Below, in pieces: positions 17,825-27,825 of a stretch of 64,000 nt of DNA. This DNA comes from Desmonostoc muscorum FACHB-395 (GTDB taxonomy: Bacteria; Cyanobacteriota; Cyanobacteriia; Cyanobacteriales; Nostocaceae). The notes below the pieces were generated by a model. That model was not told the DNA's origin and did not search any database. It was given only the letters and a program-made list of their open reading frames with translations. The stretch lies in the NCBI RefSeq assembly GCF_014698035.1, contig NZ_JACJSF010000008.1:62001-126000 (forward strand), written 5' to 3'. Numbering within the stretch: the first letter of the stretch is position 1; the number at the start of each line of letters is the position of its first letter. The position numbers and the translations under genes were made by a program.

Positions 17825-18475
17825 CGCTAATTAAATCCACAATTTAACTCACACCATTAGAAATATTATAATAATGCTCTTTTAAGCTTTATTAAAATAT
17901 TGTATATTTTTCATCAATTACTCTAATGGATTTTAGGTTCAATCATAAGAGACGGCGAGTATCATGGCTGTGTTCCAAACAGAACAATCCCCTAAGTGTG
18001 CAAAGCTTCCGCCCACTTGACGATACTTAGCAATACTTAAATTGATTAGCCTGTCAATTATGGTTGTATGAATTATTATCGCCCTTTTTAGGGAATTTAC
18101 GCAGGAATTATATGTAGACTATATCAAGAATTCTGCTAGATTATGAAAAATTGAGGGCTGACACAGCAAAGATTTCCCCAATCCCCTTAAAAATATGCCT
18201 TTTTAATATCCACCTTTTCTGGCAGTAGCCTTGGGCAAGGACTCGTCCAAGGCTACTGCCAAGGAGAGACAGCACATTGCCTATTTAACTGGTATTCTAA
18301 ATAAAAATGGCAAGTGAAACACCTGCACCACAAAAAATAATATTCTATAAGTAATATTCTTTTGGAATTAAAGAGCTGGGACAGGGCAAAGAAAAATTCA
18401 CTTTCTTCCTCTTCCGCTTCCATCTGCCACTTTCTCTAAATATCGAATCCTTAACATTAAGAAATTTTAAATCCT
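17825..18475. other. Intergenic region with a perfect 15-bp inverted repeat
   Basis: No gene is seen in about 650 AT-rich bases. TGGCAGTAGCCTTGG (18220-18234) and CCAAGGCTACTGCCA (18247-18261) form a perfect 15-bp stem with a 12-base loop. No T-run follows, so it is more likely a dispersed palindrome or RNA structure than a terminator. Confidence 0.65.
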
Positions 18476-19567
18476 GTGACTTTGAGCCTTTCTGTTGCTA
18501 AATCTCATCGCCAACCCTGGCCCGGACTGATAGAAGCCTATCGCCAATACTTGCCTGTCAGTGAAAAAACCCCGGTCGTCACTCTTTTGGAAGGCAATAC
18601 ACCTCTAATACCAGTGCCAGCGATCGCAGAACGTATTGGCAGACAAGTACGGGTTTTTGTAAAATATGATGGTCTGAATCCTACCGGTAGCTTCAAAGAC
18701 CGGGGGATGACTATGGCAATTTCCAAGGCCAAGGAAGCAGGAGCAAAAGCAGTAATTTGTGCCAGCACGGGTAACACCTCAGCCGCCGCCGCCGCTTATG
18801 CAAGGCGTGGGGGGATGAATGCCTTTGTATTAATTCCCGACGGTTATGTAGCGCTGGGCAAGTTAGCCCAAGCATTACTGTATGGTGCAGAAGTATTGGC
18901 AATTAAAGGGAATTTTGACCAAGCGCTAGAAATTGTCCGCGAAATGGCCGAAAGCTATCCGGTAACTTTGGTAAATTCGGTCAATCCATACCGCCTAGAA
19001 GGGCAAAAAACTGGAGCCTTTGAAATCGTCGATGCGCTGGGTGATGCCCCAGACTGGCTGTGTATCCCCGTAGGCAATGCGGGAAATATCACAGCATATT
19101 GGATGGGCTTTTGTCAATATCATCAAGATGGAAAGTGCGATCGCTTACCTCGAATGATGGGATTCCAAGCCGCAGGTGCAGCTCCATTAGTACACGGTCA
19201 GCCCGTAGCGCATCCCGAAACCCTAGCGACAGCAATTCGCATTGGCAACCCTGCTAGCTGGGAATTAGCGATCGCAGCCCAAACCGCAAGTCAGGGAAAT
19301 TTCCATGCCGTTACCGATGCAGAAATTCTCGATGCTTATCGACTTTTAGCATCATCAGAAGGTATCTTCTGCGAACCTGCTAGCGCCGCTTCTGTAGCCG
19401 GATTATTGCAGGTAAAAGACCAAATTCCTACAGGCGCGACAGTGGTTTGTGTCCTCACAGGCAATGGTCTAAAAGACCCAGATACAGCCATTAAACACAA
19501 TCACAGTCAATTTAAACAGGGGATTGCAGCAGAATTGGGCGCAGTCGCCGAGGCAATGGGATTTTAA
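18476..19567 (+). CDS. thrC: Threonine synthase
   Basis: A PLP-dependent enzyme that converts O-phosphohomoserine to threonine and phosphate. The 363-residue chain is the short bacterial form. It starts at GTG, with [10 protein letters not shown] near residue 39, [11 protein letters not shown] with Lys74 as the PLP lysine, [16 protein letters not shown], the phosphate-binding [12 protein letters not shown], and the C-terminal [12 protein letters not shown]. All the usual active-site blocks are present. A second, longer ThrC-type gene with a zinc ribbon lies at 38384-39694. The gene appears monocistronic. With two paralogs, this one is the more conventional candidate for threonine synthesis. 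Confidence 0.93.
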   Translation: MTLSLSVAKSHRQPWPGLIEAYRQYLPVSEKTPVVTLLEGNTPLIPVPAIAERIGRQVRVFVKYDGLNPTGSFKDRGMTMAISKAKEAGAKAVICASTGNTSAAAAAYARRGGMNAFVLIPDGYVALGKLAQALLYGAEVLAIKGNFDQALEIVREMAESYPVTLVNSVNPYRLEGQKTGAFEIVDALGDAPDWLCIPVGNAGNITAYWMGFCQYHQDGKCDRLPRMMGFQAAGAAPLVHGQPVAHPETLATAIRIGNPASWELAIAAQTASQGNFHAVTDAEILDAYRLLASSEGIFCEPASAASVAGLLQVKDQIPTGATVVCVLTGNGLKDPDTAIKHNHSQFKQGIAAELGAVAEAMGF

Positions 19568-19903
19568 GCAGTCTGGAAATACAAGCGATCTTAATATCTA
19601 ATTGAAACATTGCGTAGGCAAAGCCCACCGGAGGTATTGCAGCCAATATTTTTCAGTCTGACTAGTGTCAAAATAACCCAAAATTGCAAAATGATTGCGA
19701 TAGACAAATTAAGACTAAGCAAGATGCAGCAAGCAATCCCCAATCAAAAATCTAAAATCTAAAATCCAAAATGGTATAATCCTAAAGAATTTTTAATCAG
19801 CTAGTTGATCATTTTAATAATCACCAACAAAGAAAAAATACAATCCCCTAAATAAATTTAGGGGGATTATTAATTTTGAATTTTGAATTTGGAGCGAAGC
19901 GAC
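19568..19903. other. Intergenic region upstream of cpcT
   Basis: It holds AATC/AAATCTAAAATCCAAAAT-type simple repeats near 19740-19770, a hairpin (19842-19868), TTTTGAA heptamers (about 19874-19889) and the start of the 18-bp element at 19891. No gene is seen. Confidence 0.6.
19842..19868. promoter_or_regulatory. Strong hairpin upstream of cpcT
   Basis: AATCCCCTAAAT and ATTTAGGGGGATT are inverted halves with a two-base loop and one bulged G, 35 bases before the cpcT GTG. It could be an upstream terminator, attenuator or 5' UTR stabiliser. Confidence 0.5.
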
Positions 19904-19908
19904 GTGAC
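19891..19908 (+). repeat. 18-bp dispersed element carrying SD-like GGAG and GTG start of cpcT
   Basis: GGAGCGAAGCGACGTGAC is identical to the element at 4252-4269 (minus strand) in pebB. GGAG is nine bases before the GTG at 19904. Confidence 0.75.
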
Positions 19909-20497
19909 TCATTCTACTGATATTGCTACCTTAGCCCGATGGATGTCAGCTGACTTTAGTAATCAAGAACAAGCTTTTGAAAATCCGCCTTTTTATGCCC
20001 ACATTCGTGTGTGTATCCGTCCCCTTCCCTTGGAATTGTTCTCAGGGGTAAGTTTGTTTCTCGAACAAGCTTATGATTTTATGCTCAATCAACCCTACCG
20101 GATGCGGGTAATGAAATTGATTCCCGCAGAAAACCACATTGCTATTGAACACTACACCGTTAAAGAAGAACAAAAATTTTACGGTGCATCTCGTGAACCC
20201 GAACGCCTCAAAGAGTTGTCTGTTGACCAACTGGAAAAAATGTCAGGCTGCAACATGATTGTAGAGTGGACAGGTAAGAGCTTCAAAGGCAGGGTTGAAC
20301 CTGGTAAAGGCTGCATTGTGGTTCGTGACGGCAAAAATACTTATTTAGATAACGAATTTGAGATTGACGCTAAAGAATTTTTCAGCCTCGACCGGGGAAG
20401 GGATTTAGACACTGATGAGCGTCTGTGGGGTTCCATCGCCGGCCCCTTTCACTTTGTCCGATGGGCTAATTTTGCCGATGAAGTCAAAGCTAATTAA
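19904..20497 (+). CDS. cpcT: Phycocyanobilin lyase CpcT (T-type)
   Basis: A 197-residue CpcT/CpeT-family protein. CpcT attaches phycocyanobilin to Cys-153/155 of phycocyanin and phycoerythrocyanin beta subunits. Motifs are IATLARWMSADFSNQEQAF, YAHIRVCIRPLPLELFSG, EQAYDFMLNQPYRMRVMKL, CNMIVEWTGKSFKGRVEPG and SLDRGRDLDTDERLWGS. It is clearly closer to known CpcT than the CpeT at 10815. A TTG at 19883 would add MNLERSD, but those residues are encoded by a dispersed repeat; GTG 19904 gives the family N-terminus MTHSTDIATLARWM. It stands alone, away from the cpe island. Confidence 0.9.
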   Translation: MTHSTDIATLARWMSADFSNQEQAFENPPFYAHIRVCIRPLPLELFSGVSLFLEQAYDFMLNQPYRMRVMKLIPAENHIAIEHYTVKEEQKFYGASREPERLKELSVDQLEKMSGCNMIVEWTGKSFKGRVEPGKGCIVVRDGKNTYLDNEFEIDAKEFFSLDRGRDLDTDERLWGSIAGPFHFVRWANFADEVKAN

Positions 20498-20792
20498 CGT
20501 GCTAGATGCTCAAAGTGAGTGAGCCGTTTGTGGTAGATATTGATGAACGTCGCAGGAATCACGGGTTAAGTGCTAAATTATCACTGCGTCATTATGACAG
20601 AAGTTTGGATTAGCGATCGCTAATCCAGATATAACAAGAACCTGGATGCCGATGCAAGACTAAAAGAATACCAAAAACATCCAGTTAACCCACTATCTCT
20701 ACCTCACAATCTTGTGCTACTATTGTCAAACTGATGCTATTGCCTCCTTAAGATATCAAGTGGTAGACAAAAAGGCTTTATAGTGTTGATGT

Positions 20793-20863
<71 letters not shown>

Positions 20864-20949
20864 TTAAATAAATATAAGCATTACAGGGCTTTGAAGCCCT
20901 TTTTTAATGGTAATCGTAGGGCTTGTTTCCAGAGCCTTCAAATATTTTT

Positions 20950-21072
20950 GGGGTAATTTTGGGTAGTTTGGGGAAACAACTGGGGTAAATATGTAAGGTA
21001 AAGGTGTTTACCCCAATACACATTTCTGGGGTAAAACTGGGGTAAAGTGGAAAAGTAAAAATGTTTACCCCA
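20950..21072. repeat. Cluster of direct and inverted GGGGTAAA motifs before the recombinase gene
   Basis: TGGGGTAAA occurs at 20981-20989, 21027-21035 and 21038-21046, and its inverse TTTACCCCA at 21007-21015 and 21064-21072; a shorter GGGGTAA lies at 20950. The cluster lies between the tRNA-Cys gene and the recombinase start at 21086, so it may be a set of recombinase arm-binding sites, an operator, or both. Confidence 0.7.
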
Positions 21073-21085
21073 GTTAATTAAGCTT

Positions 21086-22324
21086 ATGGAGCCTAAAAAA
21101 TCTCAAAGTATTGCCAGCCGGGGCTCGGTGCAGATAAAGAACTCTAACGGCAGTCTCCAATTAGTTTTTTCTCATCCTATTATTACGCCGACTGGAGAGC
21201 TAAAAACCAAACGTTTCTATCTTTCAACAAGGCACGACGATACACCTTTTGGAAGACATCAAGCATCGGCTTTGGCGACAAAAATCCAGAGGGATATTGA
21301 CTATGGAGAGTTTGATGCCAGTTTAGTTAAGTACAAACCAGCAGCATCATTAAGCACCGTTACCCCAATTACCCCAATTACACCTTCACGTAACCCCCAA
21401 CCAGACTTGGGAGAATTATGGGAAAAATACACTGAGTTTAAAAAACCACAGGTTAGTCCTTCTACTTATGCAGTTGACTACCGCAAGTATCGCAATCACA
21501 TTGCTAAGTTACCAACTAAAACTTTAGATGATGCGATCGCAATTCGAGACTATTTACTTGCAAATCTCAGTGCTAATGCCGCCAAACGTACTTTGACAAA
21601 TATAAATGCTTGCTGTGATTGGGCACTCAAGAATCAGCTAATTGAATCCAATCCCTTTCAAAGTATGGCAAAAGATATTCAAATACCGAAGTCAGAATCG
21701 GCAGAATATGAAATTAATCCCTTTACTAAGGAAGAACGGGATAGCATAATTCAAGCGTTCGAGGAGAGTAAGCTCTACAGCTACTATGCTCCTTTAGTAA
21801 AATTATTATTTTTTACTGGATGTAGACCATCCGAAGCGATCGCTTTACAATGGAAGCATATCAGTGATAAATACATTACCTTTGAGCAAGCAATTACAAT
21901 CAGTACTAAAGGGTTAGCCCTCAAAGATGGATTAAAAACCCAAAGCCAAAGACGTTTTCCGATTAATCATCAGCACCGTGAAATTTTAGACTCCATCAAG
22001 CCTGAGAACTGTAACCCAGATGATTTTATCTTTAGAAGCAAGAAAGGCGGCATAGTAGACTTTGGAGATTTTCTCAATCATGCCTGGAAAGGTTACAAAA
22101 ATCATCGTGGTACACATATAGATGGAATCGTAACTCAACTTGTAAAACAAGGTGTAGTAAGCGAATATCGCAAACCTTACCAATGCAGACACACTTTTAT
22201 TACTTTTTGCCTGGAAGCTGATATTGATGCGAAGGATGTAGGAAGGTGGGTTGGTAACTCTCCAGAAATTATTTACAAGCATTACGCAGGCAATAAACGT
22301 AACCTACAGGTGCCAGAGTTATAA
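21086..22324 (+). CDS. Tyrosine recombinase / phage-type integrase
   Basis: A 412-residue site-specific recombinase. An N-terminal DNA-binding region precedes a SAM-like core-binding domain (about residues 108-200: LWEKYTEFKKPQVSPSTYAV) and a C-terminal catalytic domain. Catalytic residues visible are Arg247 (FFTGCRPSEAI), Arg368-His369 (PYQCRHTFIT) and the probable nucleophile Tyr397 (IIYKHYAG). In the usual H-x-x-R box the first His is Tyr365 here. Residues 92-100 contain a TPITPITP repeat. The gene sits next to tRNA-Cys and a GGGGTAAA motif cluster, but no excisionase or cargo genes follow before hisC. It may be a lone integrase left from an integrated element or one end of a larger element. 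Confidence 0.9.
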   Translation: MEPKKSQSIASRGSVQIKNSNGSLQLVFSHPIITPTGELKTKRFYLSTRHDDTPFGRHQASALATKIQRDIDYGEFDASLVKYKPAASLSTVTPITPITPSRNPQPDLGELWEKYTEFKKPQVSPSTYAVDYRKYRNHIAKLPTKTLDDAIAIRDYLLANLSANAAKRTLTNINACCDWALKNQLIESNPFQSMAKDIQIPKSESAEYEINPFTKEERDSIIQAFEESKLYSYYAPLVKLLFFTGCRPSEAIALQWKHISDKYITFEQAITISTKGLALKDGLKTQSQRRFPINHQHREILDSIKPENCNPDDFIFRSKKGGIVDFGDFLNHAWKGYKNHRGTHIDGIVTQLVKQGVVSEYRKPYQCRHTFITFCLEADIDAKDVGRWVGNSPEIIYKHYAGNKRNLQVPEL

Positions 22325-22689
22325 ATTTGTTGAATTACAAAAATAGGCGATCGCCTACAAAGCAATGGTGTTAATAAAAAAATACTATATATGAACTGAT
22401 AAAAGTAACTTTTGCGCTAAATGCCGCTACTTGTCATCACCTTGTTCATTAATTCTTAGTACTGATGTAAATAATACAAGGACGCGATCCCCTTTTTTGA
22501 TTTAATACAGAATTATGTTGTGTGCAATCTGCGATCGCAGTTTCTGTATTAGCAACTAAATATCAAGCATTTTCAGGGGATATTGCCAGTTTTTACAACA
22601 ATTTCAATACATCGCCCAGTTTTTAGGGAAGAGAGTTTGCGATCGCTAACTTCACTATATATCAATGATTTAGATGCGTTCCCCCTGTC
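22325..22689. other. Intergenic region between integrase and hisC
   Basis: No gene is seen. It holds several HIP1-type GCGATCGC sites and an inverted repeat, AATACAGAA (22504-22512) with TTCTGTATT (22542-22550), enclosing a TGCGATCGCA palindrome. Confidence 0.6.
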
Positions 22690-23751
22690 CTAATCCCCAG
22701 TCCTCAACAAATAAATCAACGCTTCTACTAGAACTTGATTTTGCTCATCTGTGCCAACAGTAATGCGTAATTTATCGTCTAGCCCAGGCTGCTTGAAGTA
22801 ACGGATTAAAATTCCCTGTTCTTTCAGTTTCTGATAGAGATATTCCGCGTTTCTTTGTGGAGGCTTTACCAGCAAAAAGTTAGTTTGGGAATCCCAGATA
22901 TGAAAACCTAATTGTTTTAAGTCTGTTGATAGCTGATTCCGTGATGCTTTAATCTTTGCCACACAAGCATTTTTATAAGCTTGATCGGTAATAGCAGCCG
23001 TGCCAATTGCACAAGCGATCGCATCAATGTTATAGCTATCCTTCACTTTAAACAACCCCTGCAACAGTTTAGGATTCGCCACTCCAAATCCCAATCGCAA
23101 TCCAGCCAACGAGTAGCCCTTAGAAAGTGTACGAATTATGATCACATTTTCGTATTCCTTTACCAAAGCCAACGCATTCTCTTCGGTAAAATCTATGTAT
23201 GCTTCGTCAATCACCAAAACTCCAGATAACTGGCTGGCTAATTGGCGCAGTTCGTTAGTTGCTACCAGATGCCCCGATGGACTATTCGGCGACGCAATGA
23301 ATGTGACAGAACCATTGACAGCAACCAGTTCTTCCAAAGGTAAACTGTAGTCCTCGCTGTAGGAAATTTCAATAATTTCCGCAGCCTGCATTTCTGCTAA
23401 TGTACGATATAGCACATAAGTGGGCATCGGATAAACTACCTTCTTTCCAGGTTCTGCACAGGCTCGAATTATTACGCTCAACAATTCGTCACTGCCATTG
23501 CCTACAATAATCCAATCGCTAGGAACTCCTAAAACTTTACTTGCGGCTTCTCGAAATTCCCCGCCGAAAGGTTCTGGATATCGCCGCAACCACTCCCCCT
23601 CAATATTTTGTAGTACAGCTAGTGCCGCAGGAGAAGGAGGATAGGGGTTCTCGTTGCTGTTGAGTTTAATTATCTGTGTACCACGCTGGGGCTGCTCACC
23701 GGGAATATAGCTAGCCATTGCATCAACATTGGAGCGAAAGTAATTAGTCAT
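22690..23751 (-). CDS. hisC: Histidinol-phosphate aminotransferase
   Basis: A 353-residue class-II aminotransferase that transaminates imidazole-acetol phosphate with glutamate in histidine synthesis. It shows KLNSNENPYPPSP at the start, GNGSDELLSVIIRA, PMPTYVLYR, SPNSPSGHL, VIDEAYIDF and the PLP lysine Lys211 in TLSKGYSLAGLRLGFG, then FLLVKPP and GILIRYF near the end. The frame is open to 23778, but ATG 23751 gives MTNYFRSNVDAM, the expected N-terminus. It is not in a his operon, as is usual in cyanobacteria, where his genes are scattered. HisC paralogs with phenylalanine or tyrosine preference cannot be excluded. Confidence 0.92.
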   Translation of the reverse strand: MTNYFRSNVDAMASYIPGEQPQRGTQIIKLNSNENPYPPSPAALAVLQNIEGEWLRRYPEPFGGEFREAASKVLGVPSDWIIVGNGSDELLSVIIRACAEPGKKVVYPMPTYVLYRTLAEMQAAEIIEISYSEDYSLPLEELVAVNGSVTFIASPNSPSGHLVATNELRQLASQLSGVLVIDEAYIDFTEENALALVKEYENVIIIRTLSKGYSLAGLRLGFGVANPKLLQGLFKVKDSYNIDAIACAIGTAAITDQAYKNACVAKIKASRNQLSTDLKQLGFHIWDSQTNFLLVKPPQRNAEYLYQKLKEQGILIRYFKQPGLDDKLRITVGTDEQNQVLVEALIYLLRTGD

Positions 23752-24089
23752 AGGGCATTGGTTGTGTATCTTAAGCAAATTTCAACCCACAATTTCTGAC
23801 GATATCGTTTTTTGTCGTTTACAAAATACGGCTTTAAGACTTACATACCATACAGAGTTATGCTGTGAATCAACATAAATACGTCATTTCAGGTGTTTAT
23901 TAATAATTGATGATAATAAATAGACCTGCGTCGTAGGGGCAATTCATGAATTGTCCCTACGGGGAAAGTATTTGAACGCTTATTTCCCCTCAAAAATGTT
24001 TAAATCTCGTTAGAAAATAGAACCAGGGGGCAAAGGAGCAAGAAAAGAATAACAATATCCAATGACCAATGACAAATGACCAATGACAA
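23752..24089. other. Divergent intergenic region with a palindromic element and STRR
   Basis: It holds the promoters of hisC and the pseudouridine synthase gene, the palindromic element 23933-23960 and the STRR from 24061. No gene is seen. Confidence 0.6.
23933..23960. repeat. 28-bp palindromic element, copy 2
   Basis: GTAGGGGCAATTCATGAATT followed by GTCCCTAC matches copy 1 at 12119-12146 except for small changes in the right arm, which still pairs with the left. Confidence 0.75.
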
Positions 24090-24095
24090 ATGACA
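24061..24095. repeat. Heptameric STRR containing a start codon
   Basis: Five heptamers AATGACC/AATGACA in tandem. The fifth (24089-24095) contains the ATG used by the downstream gene. Each unit carries an ATG, so possible starts occur in all three frames. Confidence 0.85.
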
Positions 24096-24668
24096 AATCA
24101 TCACCGATATATTATTTTTTACAAACCCTATGGCGTTCTCAGCCAATTTACAAAAGATGCTCCCACACATAGCACCCTGAAAGATTATATAGATGTACCT
24201 GATGTCTATCCTGTAGGACGCTTAGACTGGGATAGTGAAGGATTACTGCTGTTAACGAATGATGGACAATTGCAACATCGCCTTGCCCATCCGCGTTTTG
24301 GTCATAAACGTACTTACTGGGTACAAGTAGAGCGAATTCCAGATGAAGATGCGATCAAAAGGTTGCAAACAGGCGTAAAAATTCAAGATTACCGCACTCA
24401 ACCAGCACAAGTTAGGCTCTTATCAAAAGAGCCAGAGCTACCTGAACGCATCCCGCCAATTAGATTTCGCAAAAATGTACCGACAGCTTGGCTGGAAATG
24501 ACTTTGACAGAGGGAAAAAACCGTCAAGTCCGGCGCATGACTGCGGCTGTTGGGTTTCCGACTTTGCGACTGGTCAGAGTCAGCATAGCCCACCTACGAT
24601 TAGATGACTTACAATTGGGTCAATGGCGCGACCTCACCACATCTGAACTCCAATTTATTTCTGTTTAG
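24090..24668 (+). CDS. RsuA/RluB/E/F-family rRNA pseudouridine synthase
   Basis: A 192-residue enzyme that isomerises a specific rRNA uridine to pseudouridine. The catalytic motif is [18 protein letters not shown], with the conserved Asp in GRLDW. Other family blocks are [31 protein letters not shown] and [20 protein letters not shown]. There is no N-terminal S4 domain, so it is the short RluE-like form that modifies 23S rRNA in E. coli; the exact target is inferred. The start codon is inside an STRR, and no ordinary Shine-Dalgarno sequence is visible. Confidence 0.9.
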   Translation: MTNHHRYIIFYKPYGVLSQFTKDAPTHSTLKDYIDVPDVYPVGRLDWDSEGLLLLTNDGQLQHRLAHPRFGHKRTYWVQVERIPDEDAIKRLQTGVKIQDYRTQPAQVRLLSKEPELPERIPPIRFRKNVPTAWLEMTLTEGKNRQVRRMTAAVGFPTLRLVRVSIAHLRLDDLQLGQWRDLTTSELQFISV

Positions 24669-24936
24669 AGACGACAGGAAGAGGGCTAAGGAGCAAGGGG
24701 AGATCAGGGAATGAGAGGGAAAAGGGGGCAAGGAAAATAACCATACTCAATTCCCGATTTCCAATCTTTGCGATCGCTATCTTATTGAACACAGCTTAAT
24801 ATACATTGGTTTGATAGGAATACCGGAGTTTCTAAAAAAACTTCTTGCTTGCTTAGGTAGAATATGTGATACTCTACATCTATAAACAAAGCACGGTAGT
24901 TCTATCGTTTTACCGTAGTTTAAAAGGACAGGATTC

Positions 24937-26094
24937 ATGCAGCTACTATGGTTCATCCCAACCCACGGCGACGGACGTTACCTTGCAACTGCTACAGGTG
25001 GAAGGGCAGTAAGCTTTCCCTATCTGCGGCAGATTGCCCAAGCGGTGGATGACCTTGGTTATACAGGGGCATTGCTGCCCACGGGACGTTCTTGCGAAGA
25101 TGCTTGGATTGTAGCGTCAACGCTGGTATCGCTGACACGACGGATGCGTTTTTTGGTGGCGATTCGTCCCGGCTTGGTATCGCCTGGAGTAGCGGCGCGG
25201 ATGGCGGCGACTTTTGATCGTCTCTCTGGAGGACGCTTGCTGATTAATGTCGTGACAGGAGGCGATCCCGTAGAGTTGGCGGGAGATGGCTTGCATTTGG
25301 ATCACGATCAGCGCTATGAATTAACAGATGAATTTTTGACAGTATGGCGAGCGATCGCTAGTGGAGAACAAGCCAATCTTCAGGGCGATTATCTCAATAT
25401 TCAAGATGGTAAGCTGCTGTTTCCACCTGTTCAGAAGCCATATCCACCGTTGTGGTTTGGCGGTTCCTCTCCTGTTGCTCAAAAAATTGCTGCCAAGCAC
25501 GTAGATGTCTATCTAACTTGGGGCGAACCACCGGCGCAAGTAGCCGAGAAGATTTCATTAGTTCGCAGACTTGCAGAAATAGAAGGGCGGACTTTGCGGT
25601 TTGGGATTCGTTTACATGTGATTGTTCGCGAAACCGAGAGTGCAGCTTGGGATGCAGCCAATGATTTAATTAAATATGTCGATGACGAAGCGATCGATAA
25701 AGCTCAAAAAGCTTATGCCCGGATGGATTCAGTTGGACAACAACGGATGACTCAATTACACCACGGGAATCGTGAGGCTTTAGAGATTAGTCCCAACCTC
25801 TGGGCAGGAGTTGGTTTGGTGCGGGGTGGTGCGGGAACGGCCTTAGTAGGCGATCCTCAAACCGTAGCGGCCAGAATGTTGGAATATGCAGATTTAGGTA
25901 TTGAGTCCTTTATCCTCTCTGGTTATCCCCACCTAGAAGAAGCTTATCGAGTCGCAGAACTTCTATTTCCCCATTTGCCCTTAGAAAATCTGCCAGTAGT
26001 AGAGAAGCAACACGTCTTGAGTCCATTTGGTGAGATTGTGGCAAATGAAGATTTCCCTAAACAGCATAAAGAGAAAGCCACATCCATATCCTAG
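24937..26094 (+). CDS. ssuD: FMNH2-dependent alkanesulfonate monooxygenase
   Basis: A 385-residue luciferase-fold flavin monooxygenase that oxidises alkanesulfonates to an aldehyde and sulfite, providing sulfur when sulfate is scarce. Family sequence is clear: [97 protein letters not shown] and [12 protein letters not shown], with a C-terminal [20 protein letters not shown] precedes ATG 24937. It is followed by ssuE, which supplies reduced FMN. No ssuABC transporter is in this window. An inverted ACGGTA/TACCGT pair lies just upstream (near 24890-24915). Confidence 0.95.
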   Translation: MQLLWFIPTHGDGRYLATATGGRAVSFPYLRQIAQAVDDLGYTGALLPTGRSCEDAWIVASTLVSLTRRMRFLVAIRPGLVSPGVAARMAATFDRLSGGRLLINVVTGGDPVELAGDGLHLDHDQRYELTDEFLTVWRAIASGEQANLQGDYLNIQDGKLLFPPVQKPYPPLWFGGSSPVAQKIAAKHVDVYLTWGEPPAQVAEKISLVRRLAEIEGRTLRFGIRLHVIVRETESAAWDAANDLIKYVDDEAIDKAQKAYARMDSVGQQRMTQLHHGNREALEISPNLWAGVGLVRGGAGTALVGDPQTVAARMLEYADLGIESFILSGYPHLEEAYRVAELLFPHLPLENLPVVEKQHVLSPFGEIVANEDFPKQHKEKATSIS

Positions 26095-26257
26095 TAAAGT
26101 TTAGGGTATGAGGGATTGGGGACTGGGGAAGAATAAAAATTACCTCTTTTCCGTCTGCCCCATTCCCCATACTTCTCTACGAGAGGCTGCGCCAACGACT
26201 GCGCTCAGTACAAGTTCCCAATTTCCCATTCTCATTAATACATAGGAGTTTAATTGA

Positions 26258-26824
26258 GTGACAAATATTTTAGCGATCGCAGGTAGTCCAACTCATCCAT
26301 CTAGAACTTATGGTTTGGTCGAATACACCGCCAAAATTTTACAACAAGAAGGCTTGCATGTAGACATTATTTCAGTTCGGGATTTACCTGCTGAAGATTT
26401 AGTTTTTGGACGATACGATAGCCCTGCTTTAGAACAGCCAAAAGCTTTATTAGCAAAGGCAGATGGTGTAATTATTGCCACCCCAATCTACAAGGCTGCT
26501 TACACAGGAGTGCTGAAGACATTTCTAGATTTGCTCCCACAAAAATCATTGACAGGTAAACCCGTATTACCAATTGCCCTTGGTGGAACGATCGCTCATT
26601 TATTGGCAATTGAATATGCTCTGAAACCTGTATTATCTGAATTAGGAGCGCGGCATATCTTAGCTACTGTTTATGCAGTAGACAAACAAATTCAACGACA
26701 AGCTGATAACAGTGTCATCTTAGATGAAGAAATTGACCAAAGGCTCAAAGATGTCCTCAAAGAATTTGTTAAAGCTGTAGCTTATGATGCCGCCGCGCCT
26801 CAAGAATTGGTTCATGCCAATTAA
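26258..26824 (+). CDS. ssuE: NAD(P)H-dependent FMN reductase SsuE
   Basis: A 188-residue flavodoxin-like reductase supplying FMNH2 to SsuD. It begins ILAIAGSPTHPSRTYGLVEY with the phosphate-binding GSP loop, then IIATPIYKAAYTGVLKTFLD, KPVLPIALGGTIAHLLAIEY and a C-terminal helix. Start GTG 26258 has AGGAG nine to ten bases upstream. It follows ssuD by 163 bases, a gap holding a dispersed repeat (GAGAGGCTGCGCCAACG near 26181), and has a strong terminator after it. Confidence 0.92.
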   Translation: MTNILAIAGSPTHPSRTYGLVEYTAKILQQEGLHVDIISVRDLPAEDLVFGRYDSPALEQPKALLAKADGVIIATPIYKAAYTGVLKTFLDLLPQKSLTGKPVLPIALGGTIAHLLAIEYALKPVLSELGARHILATVYAVDKQIQRQADNSVILDEEIDQRLKDVLKEFVKAVAYDAAAPQELVHAN

Positions 26825-26852
26825 ATAATCAAGTTTATACCTCCGTTTACTT

Positions 26853-26892
26853 GTAGCGGATGGGTAATTTCTCCCCATCTGCTACCTTTTTT
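26853..26892 (+). terminator. Intrinsic terminator after ssuE
   Basis: GTAGCGGATGGG (26853-26864) pairs with CCCATCTGCTAC (26874-26885) with one mismatch, followed by a six-T run. It lies 28 bases past the ssuE stop. Confidence 0.85.
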
Positions 26893-27200
26893 AAAAGTTA
26901 ATCAAATTAGCATAAAATTCCATTCAAATAAAAACCGGACTGTCTAACTACTTTGCTTTTAAGTTTAAAAAATAATTTTTACAACTAATTTATGATTTCT
27001 ATAGATATCAAAATTGTCTCCTAACTCTACCCGTAGTAGATTAGTTAAATTAACTATCTACTACTTTTTCTTTTGAGATTTTAAAATTGTCATCAGGATA
27101 TAAGAAAGTTTGCCGATAATATAAGTTGGATAAAGCTAATACTTTACCAACCAAAGCGCGATCGCTCTTAATACAAGAACATCATAACTTTATTTAACGT

Positions 27201-27301
27201 TAGTTCGATAAACCTCTCCCTGCCTTGAATTAAAGTTCAAGCCTATCCCTCTCCGAGTCGGAGAGGGACGGTTTTGCGTAATAAAACCAGGGAGAGGTCT
27301 T
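27201..27301. repeat. About 100-bp palindromic element, copy A
   Basis: The outer arms are ACCTCTCCCT and AGGGAGAGGTCT. Inside is the perfect palindrome CCCTCTCCGAGTCGGAGAGGG-type core, and a further TTGAA...TTCAA pair. A second copy lies in the opposite orientation at 30943-31045. The whole unit could fold as a long hairpin. Confidence 0.85.
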
Positions 27302-27825
27302 TTTATTAAGGTTAATTAAATGGACACTATCTAAACACAACCAGGGTAAAAACGATCGCCTTTTTGATGTACTTAAATATATTCATGGTTTCATTCCACC
27401 TGAAATTCTAGTTTTAGAATGGATTGTCTAATCTTTCGGTTCCGCTTTATTGAATCAACGAGAAAAAAGCAAACTTAACCATTAAGTAGAGTGCGAAGAA
27501 CTTATGTATTTATATCAACTTAATGGTTAAGGAAAATTAAAGTAATTTTCTATAAATATACTCTTACTCTTTTAATGAAAATGCAAGGACAGTTAAGACT
27601 GTTTAGACAATTAAGTAAACATTTAATACAATTTAAATATTTTATTAGGTTGGTAATATCGGTAAATCATTCGTTACAAGCGTTGTTGATCGCAAATGAG
27701 TAGCGTTTGGTTCGTGTTGGCGCATCCCAACCTAGGCATCTACAGCCACCGTATATTAATGGCAATACGCTTTTTTGGTCAGGTTAACCAGTAAATTAGA
27801 GGTAGAGCGTAAAAAAATAAACTCA

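Larger units (their letters stand above)
26825..27825. other. 1-kb AT-rich intergenic region
   Basis: Apart from the ssuE terminator and the palindromic element at 27201-27301, it is AT-rich and without a credible gene. AACTTAATGGTTAAG-type short repeats occur near 27475-27535 (TTAACCATTAAGT and ACTTAATGGTTAA are inverted). The glcE promoter should lie at its right end. Confidence 0.6.

Noticed and set aside
17825-18475. Intrinsic terminator at the 15-bp inverted repeat
   Set aside because: No T-run follows on either strand close to the stem.
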